NCBI RefSeq assembly: GCF_003333325.1
Contig: NZ_QOLC01000099.1
Span: forward strand, 1-64,000
DNA length: 64,000 nucleotides
Direction: 5' to 3'
From: Candidatus Ulvibacter alkanivorans
GTDB taxonomy: Bacteria; Bacteroidota; Bacteroidia; Flavobacteriales; Flavobacteriaceae
A program made the translations under genes and the position numbers. Below, in pieces: positions 37,508 to 45,617 of the stretch (position 1 is its first letter; each line of letters starts with the position of its first letter). The notes beneath the pieces were generated by a model that made no database searches, was not told where the DNA came from, and was given only the letters and a program-made list of their open reading frames with translations.

Positions 37508-40027
37508 CTACATTTCGTCACCAAAGAAGATCGCATTAAACAACAATTTGTTCGTACCATACCAAAAGGCCCTAAAATTATGATTGTCGGTAAAGTACAA
37601 TACCTGCCCACGTCCAAGATTCCCAACTTTAAAGGCTGAGGTTTCGGCCAATAACTCTAAATTAGGTTTGGAAATATACCCGCTCAACAGTGGAGATTTG
37701 GTATAGCGTATCGGATTCTTATAACTATCCTTGTCGGCTTCTAGGAAAAGCGTCGAATTGCGAAATACAGGTAAATCTTTGTTAGAATAACCAAAGGCAA
37801 TAGGATGCGATCGATCTAATGTTGTTTCAAAGATAGCTCCACCAATTACTTGTGCACCGCGATAATCGCCACGTTGTTCGAATGAGATATTTCGTGCCGT
37901 ATCCTTTCTGGTCTTAAACTCCATTTTTAACAATTCGTTGCTGTTAAACCAACGTCCGGCGTTCTTATATCCAATCAACGTACCTCCATTTTGCACCCAT
38001 GTCTTTAGTTTTTTGGCCTCTTCCTTGCCCAATCCGCTACCCCAACTATTAGGAATGATGATATCGGTATATCGGCTTAGATCTACACGTCCAAAATTTT
38101 TAGTGTCTAGTTTTGTTAGTAACATGTCGAAGCGTTGATCGAACAGATGCCAGATCTCACCTGCGTCGTAAGGCGTGATGCCTTCTCCAACCAAAATGGC
38201 CACACGTTGCGGACTAATACTTCTAAACTGATTACTTCCAAGATCGATCCCTTTTGTAAGTCCAGTGTTTACACCCGTAATACGTACATGGCTTTCTTCG
38301 GAAACTTCTTTAATGAGGTTGTATATTTCTGTTTCAGACAGCGATTGATTTTGAACAGGAATTAAAATGGTCCCATAATCGTAGTCATTACCGCCTACTG
38401 AAAATGGTTGCATTCCAACCTTGGCGCGAACCCCTTTCTCTAATATTTGGTTTAAGGCCTTGGGCGCATAATAGTCGTGCCATTCCATCAAGTACGCATA
38501 GCTTGATCGGTTAGGAGTTGGCGGTGTTTTATGTTCAAGATCGGTAACGACCGTGCCTGCCTTGTTCGTTGCTATTGCTTCGGAATAGTCAAGGTTAAAG
38601 GCCAATGGGAAGGTCCATGCACTAATATCGTAGAACAAACTATCTTGGAAACTAGTTCTTTTTTCGAACATTGCTTCTATTAGTCGGTGTTGTTTTTGGT
38701 TCTTCGGAATGAGATAGGAACTTCCTTTTTTAAATGTGGTGCCATTGGTGGTCACATCTTCTTCCAGTTCGTGAAAACGAATGTCATGACGCTGAAGGAT
38801 CTCGGCAAGGTGATAGATCTTGGAAGCATCTTTCGCATCTCCAAACACATAGGCCCCGCCTGAAGCACCTTCGTTGCGTGCATTGCTAAAAAAGGTACGT
38901 TGGTAGTTTAATAATTCGGTTCGCATGTTTACGGCGGCTTCTAAGGTAGAAAGTGCTGCTGTAAATTGATTGCGAATGGTAAACGGGAACGTAAGCACGC
39001 CATTATCACTTTCTTGCGCATGACCTCGAGAAGATGCTTGCTCGAACAATATCCCAATAGAACCGTTGATGTCCGGGAATGTAGATCCCTTACCGTAATA
39101 GAAGTCGTCAAAACTTTCTTCGGTATAATAGAAACTACCAATCTTGTTAAAGGCATCTGCATGAAATTTAGCAATAGCGCCTGTAAGTTCTTGATTCTTT
39201 GAAGGTGTTAGGGGATGGGTTCGTGACGGAATTCCGGGTTGGAAGAAAAAGCTGGCATTGGTTCCCATTTCATGATGATCGGTTAGAATATTCGGGTACC
39301 AATTATGAAAGGTCTCTATACGCGCTCTACTTTCGGGTAATTGCACGGGTAACCAATCGCGATTCATATCGAACCAATAATGATTGGTACGTCCGCCGGG
39401 CCAAACCTCGTCGTATTCACGGTCGTTAGGGTCTGGATTAATGTTCTTGGCTTTGTGTACATTGGCCCAATACGCAAATCGCTGGAGTCCGTCGGGATTA
39501 AATGCCGGATCGAACAAAATGACGGTATTCTTTAGCAAATTTTCAATTTTCTGGCCTTGGGCCGCGGCCAAATAATAGGCGGCTACGAGGGCAGCATTCG
39601 ACCCGCTGGGTTCGTTTCCGTGAATAGAAAATCCTTGGTACACGACAATAGGCATATCTGCCGTATTGATGGCAGCCGAATTTTGCTCGGTCAAGGCCAT
39701 ATGATTGGTGCGAATTGCTTCAAGGTTGTTGTGATTTGCAGGTGCGGTAATAGTAAGCAACAGCAACGGGCGTCCTTCGAAGGTGGTACCGCGATCCTCA
39801 ATGCTAATGCGGTCGCTGGCATTGGCCAGTGCATACATATATTGAACTAGTTTATCGTGTGTAATGTGCCATTCGCCCACTTCGTGACCAATAATACTTT
39901 TGGGGGTAGGAATGTTTTGGTCGTAGGAAACATCTTCGGGTAAATAATATTCGAGTGGGGTTGCAGATTGTTGTGCTAGAATAGAAAAAGGAGCAATGCT
40001 TAAAAGCAATAAGAATACGAATCTCAT
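37508..40027 (-). CDS. exported M14-family zinc carboxypeptidase
   Basis: 839 aa from ATG at 40027, which gives a signal peptide (MRFVFLLLLSIAPFSILAQ); the frame is open 42 codons further upstream but that stretch lies within a repeat element. The M14 domain has FSIHGNEPSGS with zinc ligands His136 and Glu139, and TDHHEMGTNASFFFQPG for the third ligand region. A long C-terminal part (about 400-839) includes a glutamine-amidotransferase-like segment (VAILVGEGITPYDAGEIW, IIPNSWGSG). It probably digests peptides in the periplasm or outside the cell. Large M14 proteins of this layout are common in Bacteroidota. Confidence 0.88.
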   Translation of the reverse strand: MRFVFLLLLSIAPFSILAQQSATPLEYYLPEDVSYDQNIPTPKSIIGHEVGEWHITHDKLVQYMYALANASDRISIEDRGTTFEGRPLLLLTITAPANHNNLEAIRTNHMALTEQNSAAINTADMPIVVYQGFSIHGNEPSGSNAALVAAYYLAAAQGQKIENLLKNTVILFDPAFNPDGLQRFAYWANVHKAKNINPDPNDREYDEVWPGGRTNHYWFDMNRDWLPVQLPESRARIETFHNWYPNILTDHHEMGTNASFFFQPGIPSRTHPLTPSKNQELTGAIAKFHADAFNKIGSFYYTEESFDDFYYGKGSTFPDINGSIGILFEQASSRGHAQESDNGVLTFPFTIRNQFTAALSTLEAAVNMRTELLNYQRTFFSNARNEGASGGAYVFGDAKDASKIYHLAEILQRHDIRFHELEEDVTTNGTTFKKGSSYLIPKNQKQHRLIEAMFEKRTSFQDSLFYDISAWTFPLAFNLDYSEAIATNKAGTVVTDLEHKTPPTPNRSSYAYLMEWHDYYAPKALNQILEKGVRAKVGMQPFSVGGNDYDYGTILIPVQNQSLSETEIYNLIKEVSEESHVRITGVNTGLTKGIDLGSNQFRSISPQRVAILVGEGITPYDAGEIWHLFDQRFDMLLTKLDTKNFGRVDLSRYTDIIIPNSWGSGLGKEEAKKLKTWVQNGGTLIGYKNAGRWFNSNELLKMEFKTRKDTARNISFEQRGDYRGAQVIGGAIFETTLDRSHPIAFGYSNKDLPVFRNSTLFLEADKDSYKNPIRYTKSPLLSGYISKPNLELLAETSAFKVGNLGRGQVLYFTDNHNFRAFWYGTNKLLFNAIFFGDEM

Positions 40028-40053
40028 AGAGTGTTTAAATAGGATTAATGATT

Positions 40054-40155
40054 GCGTTACGGATTGAGGCGGCATCCTCTCTGGCGCTCTGTGTTGAGCA
40101 GAAGAGAGATACAGCCGAAAGCCGGGCCACGCCAAAGGCGGGAGAACGCCCAAAG
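40054..40155 (-). repeat. intergenic structured repeat element, copy 2
   Basis: On the plus strand it starts GCGTTACGGATTGAGGCG, then a hairpin with CTCTCT (40077-40082) and AGAGAG further on (inner GCTC/GAGC pairing), then GATACAGCC, GCCGGGCC, a small CGCC-AAA-GGCG stem, and GAGAACGCCCA. Ends and inner blocks match copy 1 (31554-31653); the hairpin arms do not, but occupy the same place. It lies between the M14 peptidase start and the DUF3276 gene. Confidence 0.7.
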
Positions 40156-40165
40156 GGATAAATAT

Positions 40166-40195
40166 AAAAAAACCGCCTTACAATTGCAGGCGGTT
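40166..40195 (-). terminator. intrinsic terminator after the DUF3276 gene
   Basis: Perfect 8-bp stem AACCGCCT (40171-40178) / AGGCGGTT (40188-40195) with a 9-base loop; on the minus strand it is followed by a run of T (plus-strand A run 40166-40172). It ends transcription of the DUF3276 gene 22 bases after its stop. Confidence 0.8.
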
Positions 40196-40217
40196 GATTC
40201 ATAAAAATTTGTTCAAA

Positions 40218-40613
40218 TTAAATATCGTCGAAATCGATATCGGTAAAGTTGGAAGGTGCCGGTTCGTCGCTGGCTGTACCCAACTTTTGCGGATCGGCAG
40301 CGTCGTTGTCTTCTTTCTTATAATCTTTTTGGTGACGTTCGCTAATTACCTCTTCACCTTTTTCGTCGATAATATACTGGATCATTTCTTCCAAATTATC
40401 TTTGAAATCCATAAAATCTTCTTTGTACAAATAGATCTTGTGTTTTTTGTAGTGATACGAACCATCGTCGTTGGTAAATTTTTTGCTTTCTGTAATAGTT
40501 AGGTAGTAATCTCCTGCCTTGGTGGCTCTTACGTCGAAAAAGTAGGTGCGTCTACCTGCCCGCATTACTTTTGAAAATATTTCTTCTTTCTCCATTGCGT
40601 ATTGATCGCTCAT
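40218..40613 (-). CDS. DUF3276 / PUR-alpha-like nucleic-acid-binding protein
   Basis: 131 aa. EEIFSKVMRAGRRTYFFDVRATKAGDYYLTITESKK carries the single PUR-like repeat (split here: KVMRAGRRTYFFDVR and DYYLTITESKK), followed by HYKKHKIYLYKEDFMDF and an acidic disordered tail. The family is conserved in Bacteroidota and spirochaetes and is related to eukaryotic Pur-alpha, which binds purine-rich single-stranded DNA/RNA. Cellular role unknown. It has its own terminator and probably its own promoter (TTG and TAGATTTT spacing on the minus strand near 40645-40672). Confidence 0.88.
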   Translation of the reverse strand: MSDQYAMEKEEIFSKVMRAGRRTYFFDVRATKAGDYYLTITESKKFTNDDGSYHYKKHKIYLYKEDFMDFKDNLEEMIQYIIDEKGEEVISERHQKDYKKEDNDAADPQKLGTASDEPAPSNFTDIDFDDI

Positions 40614-40679
40614 GATACTTTTGTTTAATTATCGTTCTGCCAAAAATCTAAAAAAAATATAAATATGGCAAGGTTCGAG

Positions 40680-42434
40680 TTACATTTCTTTTTCGTGTAG
40701 TTGTTTGGCGTACAATTCTTTGTAGTAGCCTTGGATGTTTACCAGCTCATTATGAGTGCCTTGCTGTATAATCTTACCTTCTTCCAGTACGATAATCTTG
40801 TCTGCATTTTTGGCCGAGGACACTCTGTGGCTCACGATAATAGTGGTCTTGTCTTGTGCGATCTCATGCAGGTTTTGTAGGATTTCTTCTTCGGTTTCGG
40901 TATCTACGGCAGAGAGGCAATCATCGAACAGTAGGATCTGTGGATCTTTGATGATCGCGCGAGCAATAGAAACACGTTGTTTTTGTCCGCCACTTAGGGT
41001 AATACCGCGTTCACCGAGTATGGTGTCGTAGCCTTTACTAAAACCTACAATATTTGTATGAACAGCCGCTCGTTTTGCGGCATTCATCACTTCAGCATCG
41101 GTGGCATCCTCTTTTCCAAATTTTATGTTATTGCGAATGCTGTCGCTAAATAGAAACGCATCTTGAGGCACATAACCTATGGCGCTTCGCAGACTATCGA
41201 GGTTTAGTTGTTTTATTGGCTGCTCGTCTATTGTTAGCATGCTATCTTCGACGTCGTACAGACGACCAATTAATTCTAGAATGGTCGATTTTCCGGAGCC
41301 GGTGTTGCCAATAATAGAAAGTGTCTCACCCGGATTCACACTAAACGAAATATTCTTTAAAGCAGTGATATTGGTGTCGGGGTAGGTAAAACTAAGTTCA
41401 TTAAAAGTTATCTTGCCTTTAACCGGTGTTGGTTGATCGACCGTATTTTGAATGGCAGGTTCTTCTTGTAAGAACTCATTGATTCGTTTTTGAGATGCTT
41501 CGGCTTGTTGAACCATAGAAGAGACCCAGCCCACAATAGCCACCGGCCAGGTGAGCATATTTACATAGATCAAGAATTCGATAATGGTTCCAAAATCGAT
41601 CTTACCATCGATAAATTGATTTCCACCAATATAAATTACAAGAATATTACTCACGCCAATTAATAGGATCATGAGCGGAAAGAACAAGGCTTGTACCTTG
41701 GCGAGGTCGATGTTCTTTTCTTTGCTGCCTTCGGCCAGTTCAACAAAATTGGTGTTGGTTCGAGGCTCGATTCCGTAGGCTTTTATCACAGCGATACCAC
41801 TAAAGCTCTCTTGGGTATAGGTGGTTAGTTTCGAAAGGTATTGTTGAACAATAGTACTGCGTTTGTGTATGGCAATACTCAGTTTGTAAATCAAGATAGA
41901 AAGCAAAGGCAACGGGGCAATGGCATACAGTGATAGGATAGGCGCCTTGTAGAACATATAACTAATTACCACGATAAATAAGGTGACGGTAGTGGTGCTG
42001 TACATAACGGCAGGTCCTGTATACATACGTACTTTAGAAACATCCTCACTAATACGATTCATTAGATCGCCGGTGCGGTTCTGTTTGTAAAAACTAAGTG
42101 ACAGGCGTTGGTACTGTTCGAACACTTCATTTTTAAGATCGAATTCGATGTAACGCGACACTACGATAATGGTTTGTCGCATGATAAAAGTGAACAGGGC
42201 TGCCAAAATTGTAGTTCCGATAATGAGGAAAATATTGGTAAGCAGTTCTGATTTTACTTCGGAAAGGTCGGTAACATCACCATTTATGTATTGCTCCACT
42301 ATGTTTAAGGTGTCTCCAATGACGATTGGGACCAGTAATTTAAACACAGCTGCTACTATTGTAACAAATAATCCTAAAAGTAAGCGTCCTCTGTATTTTA
42401 AGAAATAACGGTTAAGGTGCTGAAGCTCTTTCAT
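40680..42434 (-). CDS. ABC exporter half-transporter (permease fused to ATPase), MdlA-like
   Basis: 584 aa. Six membrane helices in 1-310, then the ATPase: Walker A GNTGSGKST at 376-384, signature LSGGQKQR from 480, Walker B ILLFDD ending at Asp505, and the SHRVSSAKNAD H-loop. Position 505, normally the catalytic Glu, is Asp, which marks the degenerate site of heterodimeric exporters such as MdlA or BmrC. A partner subunit is therefore expected elsewhere in the genome; none is adjacent. Substrate (lipid, drug or peptide) unknown. Confidence 0.9.
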   Translation of the reverse strand: MKELQHLNRYFLKYRGRLLLGLFVTIVAAVFKLLVPIVIGDTLNIVEQYINGDVTDLSEVKSELLTNIFLIIGTTILAALFTFIMRQTIIVVSRYIEFDLKNEVFEQYQRLSLSFYKQNRTGDLMNRISEDVSKVRMYTGPAVMYSTTTVTLFIVVISYMFYKAPILSLYAIAPLPLLSILIYKLSIAIHKRSTIVQQYLSKLTTYTQESFSGIAVIKAYGIEPRTNTNFVELAEGSKEKNIDLAKVQALFFPLMILLIGVSNILVIYIGGNQFIDGKIDFGTIIEFLIYVNMLTWPVAIVGWVSSMVQQAEASQKRINEFLQEEPAIQNTVDQPTPVKGKITFNELSFTYPDTNITALKNISFSVNPGETLSIIGNTGSGKSTILELIGRLYDVEDSMLTIDEQPIKQLNLDSLRSAIGYVPQDAFLFSDSIRNNIKFGKEDATDAEVMNAAKRAAVHTNIVGFSKGYDTILGERGITLSGGQKQRVSIARAIIKDPQILLFDDCLSAVDTETEEEILQNLHEIAQDKTTIIVSHRVSSAKNADKIIVLEEGKIIQQGTHNELVNIQGYYKELYAKQLHEKEM

Positions 42435-42483
42435 CTAGGGGTTTGAGTATTTATTAACAAATTCTTATTTTAACAACTGGTCT

Positions 42484-42515
42484 ATTGCGAGATTGCCAGT
42501 AATAAACTAGTTTTG
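42484..42515 (+). promoter_or_regulatory. predicted promoter of the leucine-type dehydrogenase gene
   Basis: ATTG at 42484-42487 and TAGTTTTG at 42508-42515 (exact TAnnTTTG) are 24 bases apart start to start, the flavobacterial spacing. The leader before the ATG at 42554 would be about 30 bases. Confidence 0.65.
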
Positions 42516-42553
42516 CACGTCCTTTTTGAGGATACTATAAAAACAAAACTTGT

Positions 42554-43651
42554 ATGATCACTGAAGTAGTTAACACGAAAGAACTTCATAAAATTGACCC
42601 GGTTTTCGGGCAATTATCGTTTGACAATCACGAGCAAATCGTTTTTTGCAACGACAAAGATACTGGATTAAAAGCAATAATTGGAATTCACAATACGGTT
42701 TTAGGACCTGCATTGGGTGGAACCCGAATGTGGAACTATGCCAGCGAATGGGATGCGTTAAACGATGTGTTGCGTCTATCTCGCGGAATGACATTTAAAT
42801 CGGCTATTACCGGCCTTAATTTGGGCGGTGGAAAAGCTGTGATTATTGGAGATGCTAAGACTGAAAAGACACCTGAGCTCATGTTGCGTTTTGGTGAATT
42901 CGTTCACTCATTAAGTGGCAAGTACATTACTGCCGAAGATGTTGGGATGGAAACCAAGGATATGGACCTAGTTCGTACAGTTACACCTTTTGTGACGGGT
43001 ATTTCTGAAGAAAAAGGAGGTGCCGGTAATCCGTCGCCAATTACCGCCTATGGTGTATTTATGGGGATGAAGGCTGCGGCTAAGTATAAATTTGGAACCG
43101 ACGTATTGGAAGACCGTGTGGTCTATGTTCAGGGCATTGGAAATGTAGGTGAGTCGTTGGTTGAGAATTTAAGTGACGAAGGCGCTAAGGTGTATATTTC
43201 AGATATCAACCAAGAACGATTGGAAGAAGTTCGTGACAAATACAATGTAGAGATCTATGGGGGTAGAAATCTATATACTGAAGAAATGGACATCTACGCA
43301 CCATGTGCATTAGGAGCCACGGTAAATGATACCACGGTCAACCAGATCAATGCGAAAATAATTGCAGGAGCGGCGAACAATCAGCTGGCCGATGAACAAA
43401 AGCACGGTATGATGTTGCGCGAACGCGGAATCGTGTACGCACCCGATTTCTTGATCAATGCAGGAGGTATTATTAATGTGTATGCCGAACTAGAAGATTA
43501 CGGTCGTCAAGAGATCATTCGTAAGACAGAGAACATTTACAATACGACCCTCGAAATTCTTTCGAAAGCAGAAGAAAAAGGGATCACTACCCACCAAGCT
43601 GCACTCGAAATTGCCGAGTCTAGAATTGAAGCAAGAAAAAGCCGAAAGTAG
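42554..43651 (+). CDS. Glu/Leu/Phe/Val dehydrogenase, leucine dehydrogenase-like
   Basis: 365 aa, the length of leucine/phenylalanine dehydrogenases rather than glutamate dehydrogenase (about 450). ALGGTRMWNY, GLNLGGGKAVIIGD with active-site Lys94, and the NAD-binding loop GIGNVGESLVENL near 197-209. It interconverts leucine (or valine/isoleucine) with the 2-oxo acid, releasing ammonium and NADH, probably at the entry to branched-chain amino-acid breakdown and branched fatty-acid synthesis. ATG start; monocistronic by its promoter and following terminator. Confidence 0.9.
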   Translation: MITEVVNTKELHKIDPVFGQLSFDNHEQIVFCNDKDTGLKAIIGIHNTVLGPALGGTRMWNYASEWDALNDVLRLSRGMTFKSAITGLNLGGGKAVIIGDAKTEKTPELMLRFGEFVHSLSGKYITAEDVGMETKDMDLVRTVTPFVTGISEEKGGAGNPSPITAYGVFMGMKAAAKYKFGTDVLEDRVVYVQGIGNVGESLVENLSDEGAKVYISDINQERLEEVRDKYNVEIYGGRNLYTEEMDIYAPCALGATVNDTTVNQINAKIIAGAANNQLADEQKHGMMLRERGIVYAPDFLINAGGIINVYAELEDYGRQEIIRKTENIYNTTLEILSKAEEKGITTHQAALEIAESRIEARKSRK

Positions 43652-43673
43652 TTTAATCGCTTTTATAAAATAC

Positions 43674-43681
43674 TATCTTTG
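43674..43681 (+). promoter_or_regulatory. predicted -7 element of the nusB promoter
   Basis: TATCTTTG fits TAnnTTTG. The -33 side is weak (GTTTAAT near 43651). A start point about 7 bases on would fall inside the left arm of the terminator hairpin at 43685-43712. Confidence 0.45.
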
Positions 43682-43684
43682 CAA

Positions 43685-43712
43685 CGCACAGAATACCCTC
43701 TGTGCGTTTTTT
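43685..43712 (+). terminator. intrinsic terminator between the dehydrogenase gene and nusB
   Basis: Perfect 8-bp stem CGCACAGA (43685-43692) / TCTGTGCG (43699-43706), 6-base loop, then six T (43707-43712). It should end transcripts from the dehydrogenase gene (stop at 43651). It overlaps the presumed nusB start region. Confidence 0.75.
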
Positions 43713-43737
43713 ACTAAAAAAAGGTTCTTTTACACGT

Positions 43738-44682
43738 ATGCTTACACGAAGACATATAAGAATTAAAGTGTTACAATCGGTTTATGCTTTTCATCAAAGT
43801 GAACAGCCCGATATTGAAAAACAAGAGAAATTTTTATTGTACAGCATCGATCAAATGCAAGATCTGTATTTGTTGTTACTTCAATTGCTTGTTGCCATGC
43901 GGGAACAAGAAGAATCCTTTATGAGTAAATCTCAGCAAAAGCTCTTGGCAACCGATCAAGAGAAAAACCCCAGTCGGGCGTTTGTGGATAATAAGGTGAT
44001 CGCATTAATCGCTTCCAATCCCGAATTCAAACAAGCTATAAAGAACAAAAAGCTTAACTATTGGGAACAAGACGATGAATATGTCAATATCTTACTAAAA
44101 GAATTGCGTAAAACAAGCTGGTTTAAGGAGTATCTGGCGAAGAACGATCCAACGTTCAAAGAAGACAAGACGTTCATAGTTACGCTTTATAAAGAAATTC
44201 TTGCGCCCAACGAAAAACTGTATGAATACATAGAAGACAAACGGCTCACTTGGCTAGACGACTTTCCTGTAGTAAATACGGCCATTGTGAAAATGTTTTC
44301 AAAGCTTTCAGAAAAAAACGCAGCCGCTATGCTGCTGCCTCAATTGTACAAGAATGAGGAAGATAGAGACTACGCGGTAAAACTTTTACGCAAGGTAATT
44401 CTGCAAGATGAAAAACTTTCGGCCGAGATCGATGGTAAAACACCCAATTGGGACAAAGAGCGAATCGCAGAACTCGATATGATCATTTTAAAGATTGGGA
44501 TCGCCGAATTTTTATATTTCCCTTCTATTCCTGTACGTGTAACCATGAACGAATGTTTGGAGATCGCTAAAGAATACTCAACTCCAAAAAGTAGTATCTT
44601 CATTAATGGAATTTTAGACAAGCTTGTTAAGGAATTTTCCGAAGCGAATAAATTGAATAAAATTGGTCGCGGCCTTCGCTAA
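43738..44682 (+). CDS. nusB: transcription antitermination factor NusB (long Bacteroidota form)
   Basis: 314 aa from ATG at 43738 (MLTRRHIRIKVLQSVYAFHQ); an upstream in-frame GTG at 43702 lies in the terminator and is rejected. The NusB domain is the C-terminal 140 residues: DWDKERIAELDMIILKIGIAEFLYF-like helix (WDKERIAELDMIILKIGIAE), RVTMNECLEIAKEYSTPKS and FINGILDKLV. The N-terminal half is an extension usual in this phylum. NusB joins NusE in rRNA antitermination. It precedes a DUF1573 lipoprotein and yajC, an order common in Flavobacteria. Confidence 0.92.
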   Translation: MLTRRHIRIKVLQSVYAFHQSEQPDIEKQEKFLLYSIDQMQDLYLLLLQLLVAMREQEESFMSKSQQKLLATDQEKNPSRAFVDNKVIALIASNPEFKQAIKNKKLNYWEQDDEYVNILLKELRKTSWFKEYLAKNDPTFKEDKTFIVTLYKEILAPNEKLYEYIEDKRLTWLDDFPVVNTAIVKMFSKLSEKNAAAMLLPQLYKNEEDRDYAVKLLRKVILQDEKLSAEIDGKTPNWDKERIAELDMIILKIGIAEFLYFPSIPVRVTMNECLEIAKEYSTPKSSIFINGILDKLVKEFSEANKLNKIGRGLR

Positions 44683-44736
44683 AAATAAAAAAATAAGTAT
44701 TTTAGCCCCGCTTAAAACCTATAATATTTTAATACT

Positions 44737-45225
44737 ATGAAAAAATCAATCCTGTTACTAGCTGTTTTAGCAGCTTTCGCATTTACGTCTTGTAAAGATA
44801 ACGCTGCCGATAAAGTTAGCGAAGAAAATGTTGCTGCCGCTGCCGATCGTGATGCAAAAGCAACCGAATTTCCTGTGATGACCTTTGAAGAAACTGAATA
44901 TGACTTCGGAACCATCGACCAAGGAACTAACGTAGAACACGTATTTAGATTTACCAACACCGGTGATGCTCCTTTAGTGATCGTTGATGCTAAAAGTAGC
45001 TGTGGATGTACTGTTCCTTCGTACCCAACCGAAGCAGTGCCAGTTGGAGAGTCTGGAGAACTTCTTGTAAAATTCAACGGAAGTGGAAAGAACCAAGTAA
45101 GTAAAACCGTTACCATTACAGCAAACACTAAGAACGGAAAAGAAACCCTTAAGATTAAGGCGTTTGTAAACGCTCCTGAAGGTGGTGCTGTTCAGAGTCA
45201 AGGTATCATGCAAACCAACTCGTAA
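44737..45225 (+). CDS. DUF1573-domain lipoprotein
   Basis: 162 aa. Lipoprotein signal with lipobox TSC at Cys19 (LAAFAFTSCK). Residues about 45-150 are the DUF1573 immunoglobulin-like (ASH/MSP) domain: YDFGTIDQGTNVEHVFRFTN, then SSCGCTVPSYPTE with the CGC motif, and VSKTVTITANTKNG. Bacteroidota carry many such surface lipoproteins; function is unknown. It starts 54 bases after nusB and precedes yajC by 34. Confidence 0.9.
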   Translation: MKKSILLLAVLAAFAFTSCKDNAADKVSEENVAAAADRDAKATEFPVMTFEETEYDFGTIDQGTNVEHVFRFTNTGDAPLVIVDAKSSCGCTVPSYPTEAVPVGESGELLVKFNGSGKNQVSKTVTITANTKNGKETLKIKAFVNAPEGGAVQSQGIMQTNS

Positions 45226-45259
45226 GTACGATTTAAAAATTAGTTAGTTTACCCAAATT

Positions 45260-45550
45260 ATGGAGCAAATTCAAGGCTTTCTGCCAATTATTCTTTTATT
45301 CGCCGTGATGTATCTTTTTTTGATACGTCCGCAAATGAAAAAACAAAAACAAGAAAAGAAATTTGCCGGGGCATTGAAGACCGGTGATAAAGTTGTTACT
45401 AAAAGTGGTCTTCACGGTAAAATCTTAAACCTAAATGACGATGGTACTTGTATTTTGGAAACAGGGGCAGGAAAGATGAAATTTGAACGCTCTGCACTTT
45501 CTATGGAGTTAAGTCAGAAATTGAATGCTCCCGAAAAAGAGAAGAAGTAA
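45260..45550 (+). CDS. yajC: preprotein translocase subunit YajC
   Basis: 96 aa. One membrane helix (about 8-24, FLPIILLFAVMYLFLIRP), the conserved RPQMKKQKQ block just after it, then the small basic domain TGDKVVTKSGLHGKI. It associates with SecDF. ATG start; followed by a strong terminator 18 bases after the stop. Confidence 0.94.
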   Translation: MEQIQGFLPIILLFAVMYLFLIRPQMKKQKQEKKFAGALKTGDKVVTKSGLHGKILNLNDDGTCILETGAGKMKFERSALSMELSQKLNAPEKEKK

Positions 45551-45567
45551 ACTACGTATTAGATCAT

Positions 45568-45604
45568 AAAAAAACCTTCAGTTTTCACTGAAGGTTTTTT
45601 TGTT
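45568..45604. terminator. bidirectional intrinsic terminator between yajC and pepT
   Basis: Perfect 9-bp stem ACCTTCAGT (45574-45582) / ACTGAAGGT (45587-45595) with TTTC loop, A run on the left and T run on the right, so it can serve yajC (+) and pepT (-). Confidence 0.9.
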
Positions 45605-45617
45605 GGTGCTCATTTCT

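Noticed and set aside
40028..40153. N-terminal extension of the M14 peptidase
   Set aside because: The extra 42 residues are encoded by the repeat element and hide a normal signal peptide starting at 40027.
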